Source: Phalacrocorax aristotelis (taxonomy: Eukaryota; Chordata; Aves; Suliformes; Phalacrocoracidae). From it: a stretch of 64,000 bases of DNA. The stretch lies in assembly GCF_949628215.1 (NCBI RefSeq), contig NC_134276.1, forward strand, positions 134,540,125-134,604,124, given 5' to 3'. A program made the translations under genes and the position numbers. Under the pieces are notes generated by a model. That model did not search any database. It was not told where the DNA came from and worked only from the letters and a program-made list of their open reading frames with translations. This document shows, piece by piece, positions 38,613 to 51,000 of this stretch (positions are counted from its first letter, which is position 1; each line of letters begins with the position of its first letter).

Positions 38613-38627
38613 GGAATGCGAGGAATG
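38613..38627 (-). promoter_or_regulatory. Tandem M-CAT / TEAD-binding doublet
   Basis: On the gene strand the sequence reads CATTCC tcg CATTCC: two perfect TEAD core motifs in direct repeat with a 3-bp spacer. CATTCC is the M-CAT core bound by TEAD proteins, and closely spaced direct pairs are a known high-affinity arrangement. It lies about 155-170 bp upstream of the exon 1 donor and about 30 bp upstream of the A/T box. Binding is inferred. Confidence 0.6.
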
Positions 38628-39400
38628 AGAGTTGGTATGAAATGAACGCGGTCGAGGGAGGGGACTGCCGGCTAACGCAGGGACTGGGAGGGGACTGGCC
38701 GGGGGAGCGTGGGGGGGCTGGAGAAGGACCGGGGCGGAGTTGGGAACAAAACCCAGCGGGGCCGGCGCTGCCCGGCTGGGGCCGTGTGTGGCCAGGGCGG
38801 AGGGAGCGCGGGCAATGGCCGGAAGAGGGGGCTGGCGGGGCGGGGGAAGGCCGCCCGCACCGGGGGGAGCGGAGGAAGGAAACTCCTCGCCGGGAGGGGG
38901 GAGCGGGCGGCAGCGGGAGCGCGAGGAATCGGCGGCAAGGGGGAAGTTGGAGCCCGCGGCCGGGACGGGCTGGCCGCAGCCGGGGGAAGAGCCGCCGCTC
39001 GCCGGGTGCTCTCCCGGGACGGGACTCCGGTGCTGCCGGGGTTCGGCAGCGGCCCCGCAGGCGCCGGGCGAGGGGGCGCCGCGCCCGGGAATTCCGTCCC
39101 GGGAAGCCGCCCCCGGCGCAGCTCCTCGGGGCAGCACCTCTCCGGAGGCACCTCGGGATGTGAACTCCACCCCGCACAGCTGAGCCGCTGCGAAACAAAC
39201 CCACCCCGGCACCGCAGAAGTGGCTGTAACAGTTTAATTGTCCCGGGAGCACCCTATAAACCGCTCGCCTAACAATGAAGCGATGAACTCCGTGGCTTTT
39301 CTCAGTCTCGCCGCTATTCTCCTACCCGTTCATACAGGAATGCCAACGCGCTGCGCTAGAAAATGCTGATACAAGGCTGAGAGCTGCGCTAGCGCTGGAA

Positions 39401-42400
39401 AGCCACATCTCCAAAACAAAAGCAGTAGTAAAACAGCGAGTTTAGTAAGTGTAACTACATCCTATTAGCAGCTCTGGGCAGTGTAGATACCTCTGCAAAG
39501 TAAACTTCCATGTCTCCAGCAGGCGACTTTATCACAGGTGTCTGGTGTGCATGTAACTACCTGTGGCAGAGTTAATACACAGCTCTGTTTAAAACTTCAG
39601 TATATTGAAGAAATGGATTAAGAAAAAAAAAATCTCAAGTTTTGGTAAGAACCCAACGCTTAAAAAGTTCGCAACTCTTTCAAGTTGCAGATAAGAGACT
39701 GAAAACAGGACCTAAATATGCCCTGAGGCCTCAGAAACCAGATGGCAAACCCCATCAACTTCATAAACTTAGTCTTGTAATTTGGTATGCCAACTCCACT
39801 TTTTTTAAATTTTTTTTTTTTTAGTTTGGCAGTGCCGAAGAGAACCAATGTTAGTAATCTTTTTTATAGACTTAATTACTTTTCTGTAAGTAATTCTGTA
39901 AGGCAATGCAGCAATAATTTTATTTTATGAATACTTCAGAAAAAAGTTTTCTGATACAACTGTAGGAATCAAGAGCACATACAAGATAAATAAGATGAAG
40001 TTACAAAACTCAATGCAATTATTTAGTGGTTTTTGTTTGTTGTATAAAGCCCTGTGAAGATCTCATTTAGCCACTGTTTCTCCTAAGCCATATTTAAAAA
40101 CATGTTAGCTAATGAAAACAAATATATGTTAAAGGCAGCTCGCTTCTCATCACATCTGTTCACTGTGAATTCTAGGCCAGGTCTCATGATTATGTGACTA
40201 ACGTATTGTTTTGCTCCCATTTCCCTGCAGAATAACATAGCTCAAAGAGAAGGAATTGAAACCTATTCCTTCCTGTGAATCATCACACAAATTGTTTGCA
40301 GGACTCCAGTCAATTACAGATGGAAACCCACTCAAGAGAACTGAGGGGTTTTGGTGGTGGTTTTGTCTTTTTTTTTTTTTTCCTTTACTAGTAGTAGTAT
40401 GGAAGCAAAGTATTCTGCTTAGAAAAGAAAGCAGAGGGAGTTGGGCAAGCTGATTAGACTTAATTCCCCAACCCTATCCATACTCTATTGAATGACTTTG
40501 ATATACCGCTTTATTTTAAAAGTATTTTTTCACAGAAAAATAGTATTACTTTCCCTTTAATAAAGGGCTCAATTCAATTAAGCATTCAAAAACAATCCTT
40601 TATTTTCTTCACAATTTTAAGCTGTTCTGTTGTAGACAGTACAATGGTTCGCCTTGTTTGGAAATGTTAATTTAAGCAAAGTAAATGGTCACAAATTCCA
40701 TCCTCTAGAATACATTCACCTATTTATGTATTTGCTAAATTAAATGTTAAATGACCAGAGCAGGTTACAGCTATAATGTGTTACCTTAATGTGTTTTGTC
40801 AAGGTTAGTTTGCTTCTGGATTTTTCTCTCATTTTGGGGCCAAAGAAGTAACCTCCAGCTTCCAGCAGGTAAAGAACAATTCCATGTAGAACATGTTAAG
40901 GGACGGAATGAGAAGACAAAAACTCTATAGACTACATTTCAAGAGACACAAGAGTGGGTACAGGGTCTCTGCCTTCCTTCACGGCAGGGCTTTCACAGCT
41001 GTAGCAGGCTGTTTTCCCTGTTAGTAAGGAAGCCAATACACCAGCGTTGCTTTTCTACTATCCTTCATAACCATATGCTGGGCCAAATCTCTTGGCCCCA
41101 GGATACTCTAAGCATCTTTCTTCGTTCTGGGTTTCAGCAGCAGTAGTTCCAAACTGCAGTCATTTACAACAGTTTGACACTGTGGCAGAGAAGATGAGAT
41201 TCCTGACCATCAAAGAAGGAATCTGTCCATATCTCAGTTTCACAAGACTTCGCACGAACTCTTAGCTCTTGACCTGTAAATCACAGGCAAGGCTTTGCTT
41301 GTCTTCTGTACCAGGAACAGGAAACCTAATTCAGTGTCAGCTGAGAGATTTACAGAGCTGTTAATACCAGCAAGTAGAGGAGCACACCAAGTAAAGTATA
41401 ATTATTTTGCCAATAGTAACAAAAACCCCTGTCCTACTGCTACCAAATCCAGCAGCAAAACTTCAATGAGAGTGGGACTGACCCCTAAAAGAGCAAGAAA
41501 TTATTCACTGTCTTTTATATTTGTGAGCTAAGGAACTTATAGCAGCCTAGGAGCTGTTTTAGTCTGCTAGGCCTGCCTTTAGGATTCATATTTAATGGTT
41601 TAATATGCTTCCTTTGTTTTAAGATCTCTTTGGGATTTCAAGAATGTTACATTTACATGTACACAACCAATATTGCTGTACTAAAGAACAAATGCCCAGT
41701 AGTATTTCCTGCTCAGTTTCCTCTCCTAGTTAAACCTAATTTGGCTCAGATGGACATGGGGGGGGGGGGGAAGGGAACAAAAGGTACCTGAAAGGTACCT
41801 GAAGAACAGGGCCTACATATTGAGAGCTGCATCAGTTTCTGATTATCAGAACCACTGTATCTCCTCTTACTGAGGTTCATATATCTCCCAATGGAAACAG
41901 AAAAAGATAACCACTTCAACTTGGTGTTCCTCCTAGCCTTGTTTTATTTCAGTTCTTGATTCAGAAATGTATGGTATTGTACTTCAGCAGTAGAAGGGGT
42001 TCGGAAGGAGGGTAGGAAAATGCATCAAGAACCACCTCAAAAGCCCTAACTGGGTGCTGGGAGAAACATTACAAACACAGAGCAGAAAAGTGACTTAAAG
42101 AGAATCAAATGGAAACCAAGAATTATATAGGAAGACCTGCTGATGGAGGGGTGGGTGAGGAATAAGTATTAGAGAGACTAACCTTACATTTATTCCCAGA
42201 CTTCTAAAAGTGTATGAAAAAAACACTGCAAAGGAAGAGAACTGGGAATTAAAAAGGAAAGGGGGGAGTAAGAAGAGAGATGAGATACAAGGAGACAGGA
42301 AGATACTGACGTAGTACATAGTGCAGGAGGAACAAAGAAAACCCACAAGTGACAGCAAAATCCTACAAAAAACTCATTTAGAATTAAGGATTTTTTCAAT

Positions 42401-43701
42401 ATATAAATTAGTTTATTTTCATTTAGATATAAAAAGTTATAAATACAATTAATGTAAAACAGTATCTGATAAAAAAAGCACTGAATCAGTTCATTTGTCT
42501 GCACATTTTGACTGAGACCCAGAGGCCCTGACCCTGCTAGGATCATTTGATGTCAACAAATAGCTTGAAGAGGCATTGCTGACAAGCCACCTAACTGAGA
42601 GGGTGAGTAAGGGTGTGCTACTGTGGCCTTCTGAGCACAGAGAAAATAATCTTGAATTGGAAATTAGCATTCTACCTTCAGGTCACCCCAGACTAACACA
42701 CAGCAGTTTCTTTCACACAGTCCTAGTCTGAAAAATAATCAGAGAGGTAACAAGCTGACTTAGTTTTTCTGGATGGGTAGAGGGAATGCAGGAGCCATTA
42801 GCCAAGAACTCAGAAGAGCCCAACTGGAACACACTGCCAGGTCTTGTCCCCACCCTGATGAGCAGGAAGCACACAAAGGCAGAAAAGAGATCCATGGTTC
42901 AAGTTCTCTTTGCCAAAATCATCTCAAGACAACAGCTCATCATCTAATGCAAAATGGGTATTGAGAGATATGCAAACTGGAGTTCTTACCATCAATTCAT
43001 AATTTACAGTTAAATACAGAGTTTACACATGATTACCATAATTTCTTTTCCTGGCAATATCAGAAAATGTCTTCCAAAAGTTTCATTATTTTGAAAGAGC
43101 AAGAGATATATACAACTGCAAAGATTCCAGAGACCAAAAGCAATAAATCTGGCTTTTTGGAGCTTGAAACAGTTAGTCTGCTGACAATGACAATATCCAA
43201 AACTGGAAAACACCTATTCTTGTCTCAATAGAGGGGTAGAGTTTTTCAGGATCGTCACGAATATGCATAACGACCATGAAACAGGCAAGATAGTAACTGT
43301 TCTATGCTTTAGTACACAGTGGCTACGAGGCTTACACGTCACGGTGTGCAGCGATTCACTCTGATGAATAAAGGCCATAGGAACCAAGCAGCATTCTGTG
43401 CTGTGACCTACAGTCTCCATATTGTACATCCAGCATTAAAAATGGAACACTGGAATGACACATTGCAAAGCCCCGTGATACATTTATTAATGTTATTAAA
43501 CTTACTGATGCCTTTGAAAACACCTGTAATCTCCTTTTGAGGTAACTCCTTCTTATAGTCAGGTTAAAATTATTTATATAAAATGTACTTTAATATGTCA
43601 TGACTTGAGATAGTGTCATGTTAAGAAAAATTAAATTGGTCACTAACTTATTCCTAAAAATATAGCACATTTTACAAACAATGGAGAAATTTAAAAATAT
43701 T
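39401..43701. other. Intergenic region between TULP3 and TEAD4
   Basis: AT-rich DNA upstream of the TEAD4 CpG island. It contains poly-T and poly-G runs but no gene or recognisable transposon apart from the LTR at its right edge. Confidence 0.75.
41758..41775 (+). repeat. Poly-G run
   Basis: Thirteen G in a row, then AAGGG, in the intergenic region upstream of TEAD4. Next to it AAGGTACCTGA is present twice in tandem (41781-41802). Confidence 0.85.
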
Positions 43702-43707
43702 TCTGAT

Positions 43708-43957
43708 TGTAGGGGAATAGACAGGGATCGGCGACCGGAAGATCACGGGCTGTGATGGAAAGATAGACTCCTCCCCATAGGAGTGGCAGGAACAGGAAGC
43801 ACAAGAGCTATATAAGCGTGTGATGCAGTTAAATAAACGGACATTTTGTATCCATCATATTGATGTCTGTGCATCACTGTCCCCAGGGTGGGTAGAGCCC
43901 TGTGTCCCGGAGATATGCGGCCCAAGATAAGTTCTCCCATAGAAGCGTACAGCAACA
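43708..43957 (+). mobile_element. Solo LTR of an avian class II (alpharetrovirus/ERVK-like) endogenous retrovirus
   Basis: A 250-bp element starts TGTAGGGG and ends AGCAACA, flanked by a perfect 6-bp direct repeat TCTGAT (43702-43707 and 43958-43963). Inside, in order, are a TATA box (TATATAAG at 43809-43816), AATAAA (43832-43837) and a U5-like tail. TG...CA ends, a 6-bp duplication and this spacing are typical of avian leukosis-type and ERVK LTRs. No internal viral gene is present, so it is a recombined solo LTR. The matching target duplication suggests a fairly young insertion. Its transcription direction runs toward the TULP3 3' end, antisense to TULP3. Confidence 0.88.
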
Positions 43958-44163
43958 TCTGATCAGCTTACAGTCTAGATTCAATCAATTAGAACACTGC
44001 TTTTCAGGAATAGTACTGTATATTGTTACAATACTACCTTCTGCCAAATTCAGTCATATTTATCATCTATTCAGTGTCATTTTTCACATGGTTAAGAATA
44101 ACAGAAACAGCAACTCATATATCATCACCAACTAAAAAGGGAGCTTTTGAGATTCGATTGTTC

Positions 44164-44169
44164 TTTATT
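44164..44169 (-). terminator. Candidate TULP3 poly(A) signal (distal)
   Basis: A second AATAAA on the minus strand about 100 nt further on, followed in gene sense by a GU-rich stretch (AGTTGGTGATG). Either or both signals could be used. Confidence 0.45.
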
Positions 44170-44267
44170 TGGTAAAAAGACTGTCAAGGGATATGGAGCA
44201 ATTAGAATAAGGAAAGGGAACTGGACTACCAGCCTTAACAGAGAATCATCCCACAGAGTAAAATTGT

Positions 44268-44273
44268 TTTATT
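44268..44273 (-). terminator. Candidate TULP3 poly(A) signal (proximal)
   Basis: AATAAA on the minus strand, about 630 nt past the stop. The next 50 nt in gene sense contain GU-rich runs (CTGTGGG, TTCTCTGTT), as expected downstream of a cleavage site. Confidence 0.5.
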
Positions 44274-44901
44274 AGAGCCAATGTCTCATTCCAGCTATGT
44301 ATTTGTTGAACATTACCTATGGTTGCATAGAGCCATAACTGGAATCCTTCTGTGTCTGTTGTAACAGACAGCAAAATGCTACACAGGGCAAAAGAGAACT
44401 TTCCTCCTTTTTTTCTGAATTCATCTGATCAGGAACTCAAGAGCTCATGATCAGATCAGTAGCATCATCTCCAGGGGCGCTGTGGAAGTTCCAAGGCATA
44501 TGAACACTAAACCATTATTCTTCTAATCCCAGGTGCAAGGGGTTCCAATTAGTGGACTAAATTCCTTAGCCCACTCTCATGCAGCATCCATTACAAGGAT
44601 TCTGAAAGCAGAATCAACACTGATGACATCACCCATCCCATATTTCTTGTTCCCATCACCCATATTTCTTGTTCTTCCACAGTGCATACAGAGACTGCTC
44701 AGTCTTGGGATGGTCTCCTAAGATGGTCTACTGTCAACTGTCATAATGCTCTGAGGCCTGGTATTTGCTTTCTAATAAGCCTGCAGAAGTCTGTCCTCCA
44801 GTTCCCTTCCATCCCCAATATGCTTTTCATTACTCGACCTGGAACTCTTAAAACAAGATGCAGGGATGGGAGCGAGTTCCATGTTTCAAGCCTGTTGTCT
44901 C

Positions 44902-45035
44902 TCATTCACAGGCCAATTTACTATCAAAGCTGGAGAGTCCAATAGCAAAGGCCTGAAGAGCACAGAGAGGATAATTATAGTCCAAAGTGAACACATCTTC
45001 TGCTACACGACCAAACTGCATTACAATGTAGTCAG
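44902..45035 (-). CDS. TULP3: TULP3 exon 11, tubby C-terminus and stop
   Basis: 134 coding bases after acceptor tctccccag complete the proline, then encode [20 protein letters not shown] and [20 protein letters not shown], ending ACE and TGA at 44904-44902. The buried C-terminal helix and the final LACE motif are intact. The intron before it ends in an unusual U/G-rich tract. Confidence 0.97.
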
Positions 45036-48000
45036 CTGGGGAGAAAAAGAAAGATTCAGAGACAAACAATGAAAAAAAAACCCAACCAAACAACAAAACA
45101 CCCAAAAACCAAAACAAACAAAACAACACACCACCAAACAAAAAAAACCCCAAACAAAATAAAAAAAAAATCCACAAACAAAAAAACACATGTCTGGCAG
45201 TCCCAAATATATGTGGTTAGTGTATCCATTCTGTCTCACCAGAGTTGTTTTGAAATCTGTTCTCTAGAGTAACTGTGTTATTCTAGAGATTACCTTTCTT
45301 CTCAGAACCAAATCTCAAACCACTCTTTTGCTGGGCTGAAGGTGCCATGTTAATCCTTTTTTTTCCTTTCAGGAAGCTTGCTTTTGCCCCTTCTTTTGCT
45401 GCAGCTATATACAGCAGTCTCTGCACCCACCCCAGAAAAAGGGAGGCCTTATATAATTGTGTCTTGACAGCTCAGAAGTCCCCAGTAATCCTGAGCTGAG
45501 TTCACCCACCCAGTCTCCCTTCTCCAGGAAGGGTGTCCTATGCTTCCCAAACCTCATTAAATAAATTGGGTTCTCCCTGTTTGAATAAGCCCACACAGTC
45601 TCCATCAGATTCTTACGGTCATTGTCATGGACAATCTGGAAGTTCTTCACTGAGGCCTGAGTGACTCTCCCATGGAAGTTCAAAACATAGGATTGAGTAT
45701 CATCATTCCAGACTGGAGCCTTGTTGTGCAACTCAATGAGGTTCTCTAAATTTTTGTTTTGCCATTTTGACAGCAGGCTCTCATGTTCCTGTTCAGAAGA
45801 AAGAAATATATTTATCAGATTTGGAATTGCTCTGCTTTTGAGTACTGCCTCTCTTGTGTGTGCACTCTGTCACTTGAAGGTCATTCCCTGTTTAATGAAA
45901 CACAATGACAGCACTTAAACTCAGTTCTACTGAAAATCCTGCAAGTACCAGGAAGATACTTTCATGGATTCACAGTCCAAGCATTCCTTTCCGCTAAATA
46001 AGCTATCACCATATTCCTACCCAAACAAGAAAGAATGAGAGAGAAGAAAGTGTGTGTACAGAAAAGGAAGCAATTCACAGGCCACAGATGAGTGCCATCC
46101 TGCTGGCCCGAATACTCTCCAAGTCTCACAAGCTTTCTTGGATCCTGTTGGATCTAGCTTCCATTTCTAAAAGTCTAAGCTTTGAAATAAACAAACAAAT
46201 CTACAATTAACTGCAGAGTGCCAGGCCCTGGAGCGCTTCAGTAGAAAGTCCAAAGGCTGCCGCAGGCTGTATGTGTGCCTTAAGTAGGTTAAATGTCATC
46301 TTATTGGGTCCAGTAAGTGATGGACAATATGAAAAAGATAAATAAAACCAAAAAGATACAAAATGAGGTAAACCCAGCACATTAAATTTAACAAACAGAA
46401 TTAGTTACAAGGAGCTGCAAATAGTAGTGAGTGAAACACAGCTTATGATTTAATTTTAGAAGTTCTGCAACAAATAAAATCCAAACCAAAATAGTGTATG
46501 CTAAAGAAAAATAATCCAAAGAAAACTAATCCAAACTGAAGTTATTTAATGGGAAAAAATGATCAGAAAGCACCTTGTTGTGGAGGTCTGACTGATACAG
46601 CTATAGTAACAGTTTTAGTATTGTATACAGATACAATAGTGGATTTTTGAGGATAACCTAAATAAAATTTACTGTTCAATTTAAAGTAGTTACTTTCTAT
46701 CTTTATTTTTATCTTTATCTACTTTATATAGATGCAGAAAGAACGTCGAGAATTGGCACCAACAAAGAGCATTTAGATGCAATGTTTCCTCCTTTAAAGT
46801 TGGAGCAGTATTGCTAAATCAGAGGCATTGCACTACAGAGAAAGAAGACAAAAACCCTACACTGAAAGCTTTGCCAACTTTTCAGAACAGCTTTGTGTTT
46901 CAGTCTTGTCCACTGTCAGTACGCTTGCCTGCTAGCAAAACAGTTGAGAAAATAGGGGAGAAAAATAAAGGCAAGGCCATGGAATCATCACTGTGCTGAC
47001 GGGGAGATGGCAACACCAATTGAATGATGATAGACAAATGACCACCTCCAGATATAATTGTCCTGTCCATTCACAAAATTAAACCTCTTTTCCAGGCTCT
47101 TGTGACTCTGAATTTCCATTCTTGAAGATCTTTTTTCTCTGACCTCAACAAATACGCTCTTGTCCTACTCTTATCTACTCACAACATGGCTGCAAATACC
47201 ATTTTCTACCTTAAAACAGACAATGTCTTTTAGATGGCATCTGTCCTTTCTGTCTTTTGATCTTCTATCACACTGAACAATAAAACCCACATTAAGGCAA
47301 CCAAATGATTTTCATCATACACCTTAACATACCTTCAGATACAGTTCTGTAAGCTTTTAGCTATAACATCCCCCATATGTATAAGAAATCCTTGCTAAAA
47401 ACCACCACAAAACTCCATCCTTCTCCTCATGCCACTTCCTTCTTAAAGAATCCTCCTTTTCTGTGATTCCTACAAAAAGACTGACAGCATTCTGATCAAA
47501 AGTAGTTACTCTCTTGCTGCTACACCAGAATACCACCTCATCTGTTTATCATCTATCTGTTGTAATTCCTACACTGGCTAAGAATGTAAGGTCCTGAAAG
47601 AAGCAAGTTTGTTCTGTGTTCATCCAGCTCTCAGCGTAGCAGGGTCCCACCCATGAGGAGGGGTTATAGGTGCAACAGCAACAATATACACAAGCCATTG
47701 CAATAGCCAAGTAAATAATATTTAGGCTGACCAAAGGACAAGTAAGGATACAAACACTATTCAGAAGGCTAAAAATTAGGTAAAAGGCAAGAACAAATCA
47801 ATCAACACCTTTAGGCTAAACTCTATTTACTCTCCACCAGACTTGCAAAAGCCCTGGGTATTAACAACCTTGCTCTAAAACCCCTGATTGCCAGTAACAT
47901 CCAGACCTCTACATGAAAGTTTTAACCTCTTCCTCCAATCTGAAACATGACCAAACTCACGTTTCGTGGACGGATTGGAATTCGCTTATGATTCATATTC

Positions 48001-51000
48001 ATTCCTGGAATGATCACGGACATTTTTCTGGGACCCTTGAATCCTAACACATTGGTTTCCTGAAAGACAAAGAAAGACATTATTTTCAGTAAATGAGATT
48101 CTCCATCTTGAAGAAGGAACAACAGCAAAACTTAATTTGAATCCACATTTATATTGTTTTTTGGAGATTTGTTAGCTACAACTGTAGTAGCAGTTATCTA
48201 TTTACAACTGTGTTTAATCACTGAGAACAGTGTTCACTCACATTTTGAGAACTGTGTTAAGAGACATACAGAGTATTACCTAATTTAGAACGCATCTGTT
48301 ATTCTAATGAACATTTATAATGAAATCAGACAAGTGCAATTTGTGCAATTTCCAAGCATAAGTTTTTACATCTGATGCAAAAACGCGTTAAAATCTTGCT
48401 AGTGAACAAGCCTTAAGCATGATAAAAGCAAACATCTTTGACCTGAGTCTATGTTATCACCATTTAGGCTAAAATGTTTCTGAAGAATGAATAACATTCT
48501 TTTTTAGCAGCTGTTATTTATGTTTAAGAGCATACCTACAATTTTCTCTTAAATCATGCTCTTTTATAAATGATTAAGAACAGACCCAGAAGACAAAGTA
48601 TTCAGCATCTATCCAAGCTTCAATCTTAAGACACACAGATTCTTCCAGAGTACTGCATGAGACTGCTCCAAGTGGACTGAGTATAAAAAGCAAAGGAATA
48701 AAGTCTTGGCATTCTAAACTATCCATTTAATAATATCAGCCAAAATCCAAGGGTCCATTTAAAGTGTTCTGTAACAATGTCAGTGATAACCTTTACAATT
48801 CCCAAAGACCAATTAAAAAGCCAGAATCTTTTAGAAGTACTGAACTGATTGATAGAAGTGATACAGCTTCTCCAAACATGCTAGTACATTTTGCAGACAC
48901 AGAAAAAAAGGTCTTTGGGTTTGCAACCTCTATTATTTCACTTCAGAAATCTAGGGCACATATGAGAATGAGGGCACTGATTTTATTAATATATGAACTT
49001 TATTAACTTCTTGCAGATAAAAGTTCAGAAGTCTGAAAAGCTGACTTTGTATTATCTGCTGTACTCATTTTAACACCTTGCTGTGTACAGTTAGGTGGGG
49101 AACTGAAGAATACTGTATACAAAGAAAATATCCAGTGATAATTCTGTAAACTGGCTAGTACTGGAATTATCGCATCAATTTTTTTCCCCAAGTGCCATTA
49201 AGATCAACAGCAAAAAATCAAGATCATGCTCCAGTAGGCTAATGCGCCTTTAAATTTCTGCTGCTATACCTACGATAAAAGTAAAAATCCTTCCACTTAA
49301 CTGGCCATCATTTTGTCAAGAACCTCAAATTTTACTCAAACTTTAGGACTGGAATATGAAACAATGCGATGTGAGAATGCTTACATAGTTCTAGAGTGTC
49401 CACAAGGACCTCCTCACTCTGAAGCCTAACCAAGGTGATTCACAAGACCAAAGAAAACATCCCTAGGACAGACCTAGTGAATCACGATTTCCCCTGGAAC
49501 CATATCCTTACCAACAACAAGCTGCTACTGAAATAATACCACCTCCTTCCTATCCACCAAAATGCCTTTGGTTCTGCAAAATATAACTCTGCTTCACAGG
49601 GTACTCCCAGCTCCTTCTTTGTGTTTACCAGACACCAGGCTGGGCAAGAGGCAGTTCATGCTGTGGCTGGCTCCATGTAAAGGATACGCTGACTGGCCAG
49701 GTAAGGTGGTCATTAGGATGTTAGTTTGAGTCTCTCTCCCTCCCCTAGCATTAATTTTTTTTTTCATTAAACTTTTAAGAATTTATCTTTGAGGCCTCTG
49801 CCCTTTGTTGTATCTGGTTGAAATTGGTCAGTTGGTTCCAAAGTTAAGCGGGGGAGGCTGCCAGGCAGCATGATTTTGTAGGCCCTGTTTCCCTGGCAAC
49901 CAGGCGACAAAAAAGAAAGGGGCAAAAGGAGAGAGGCGCTACTTACATAACAAATAGCTGCAAGCTCCTGTCTCATATGAGCCTTTTCCACTAGACCTTG
50001 TGCCTTGACTGGGCTAACTCCATGGTCATAGACTGTAAATTTTGTTCCCATGAGGTTTGACCTAATACCAGATTATGGAAAGACAGAGAAAGAGACACAC
50101 ATCAGTGGAAAGTTTTGTCATCTTCTGAAGGTATCTGTACAGCACAGTGCAAACACACATCTCTTGCCATCTGAATCTTCCTATTGCCAGCTCGGTAAGG
50201 AGCTTCTGTGAAGTGCCCGTAGTGAACTGAGCCTGTAATCTATCCTGGAAAAGCATCAAGCCAGATTTCCTTCTCTGAATTGCCACAAGGAATATTAATG
50301 GTGAGAAAAGGTTGCCAACCCAGGTGAATACAGATTACATTAAGCAGGACAATGTGAGTTCATTCTCTCTGAACTGATACCAGATTGTTATTCATAACCC
50401 CAACTCAGCTAAAATGAAAATCCAATCTCTCCTGTCTGCAGTTTTCATCTGTGGTTCTCACCTGAGTTTTCCAATGAAACTTTCCCCTTCCCGGGATAAA
50501 TCAGTTGGGTCAACTGATATGAGGTAATTGGATGTCTTGCTCTTTTTTCGTTTTCTCCCTGCAAGAAGGAATGTCTGGAAATACAAAATCTTGATCAAGA
50601 CGAGCTTTGTAAGAATGCAGAGACATTGCTATACAAACTGTTATCTCCCCATTTCCCACATCCATTCGCCTTTTTTTCTGTGTGATTATTACTGTTTCCA
50701 CAATTTTGATCTCTTCCAGAAGTGCACCCCCTGAAATCCTATTCCTCCGTTCAGCTCACTCAGCAGCTGATTAATGTAACTGTCCTTTCTAGTCTTCCCT
50801 CCTTTTCTTCTGGAGCAGCTCAGTCTCCCTGGTCCTCTTTTTCCTTGACATTTTTACAGTTTTTTAATTTCTTCTTTCATGGTATTATGGCTTTGAAATC
50901 TGCCAATTCCCTCCATAGTACCTTGGTCAAGTATAAGCTGTCCTCATCTGCATGCTGGCTCTCCTCAGCTTCTGGTTTCTTACCAGAAGCTCTCCCTTAC

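Larger units (their letters stand above)
37860..39400. promoter_or_regulatory. CpG island, TEAD4 promoter
   Basis: This is the only long GC- and CpG-dense block in the window, with many GC boxes (GGGCGG/CCCCGCCC), in an otherwise AT-rich setting. It sits upstream of the TEAD4 coding exons and downstream of TULP3, as expected for the TEAD4 promoter. Long open frames in it on both strands come from the lack of AT-rich stop codons and are not called as genes. Edges are by eye. Confidence 0.85.
44164..44901 (-). other. TULP3: TULP3 3' untranslated region
   Basis: This is non-coding sequence after the stop codon. The first two gene-strand AATAAA hexamers are the complements of 44268-44273 and 44164-44169, with none nearer the stop. 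The length is therefore about 630 to 740 nt. A 22-bp unit is duplicated at 44637-44674. The end is inferred, not observed. Confidence 0.6.

Noticed and set aside
38368..39272. Long open frames of 150-294 codons on both strands in the CpG island
   Set aside because: Stop codons are rare in GC-rich DNA. The frames overlap each other on both strands, are P/R/A/G-rich, lack conserved motifs, and the longest minus frame has no ATG.
44902..45239. Minus-strand F/W/V-rich membrane-like frames upstream of TULP3 exon 11
   Set aside because: They are translations of the U/G-rich low-complexity intron tract; only the part below 45036 is real exon.
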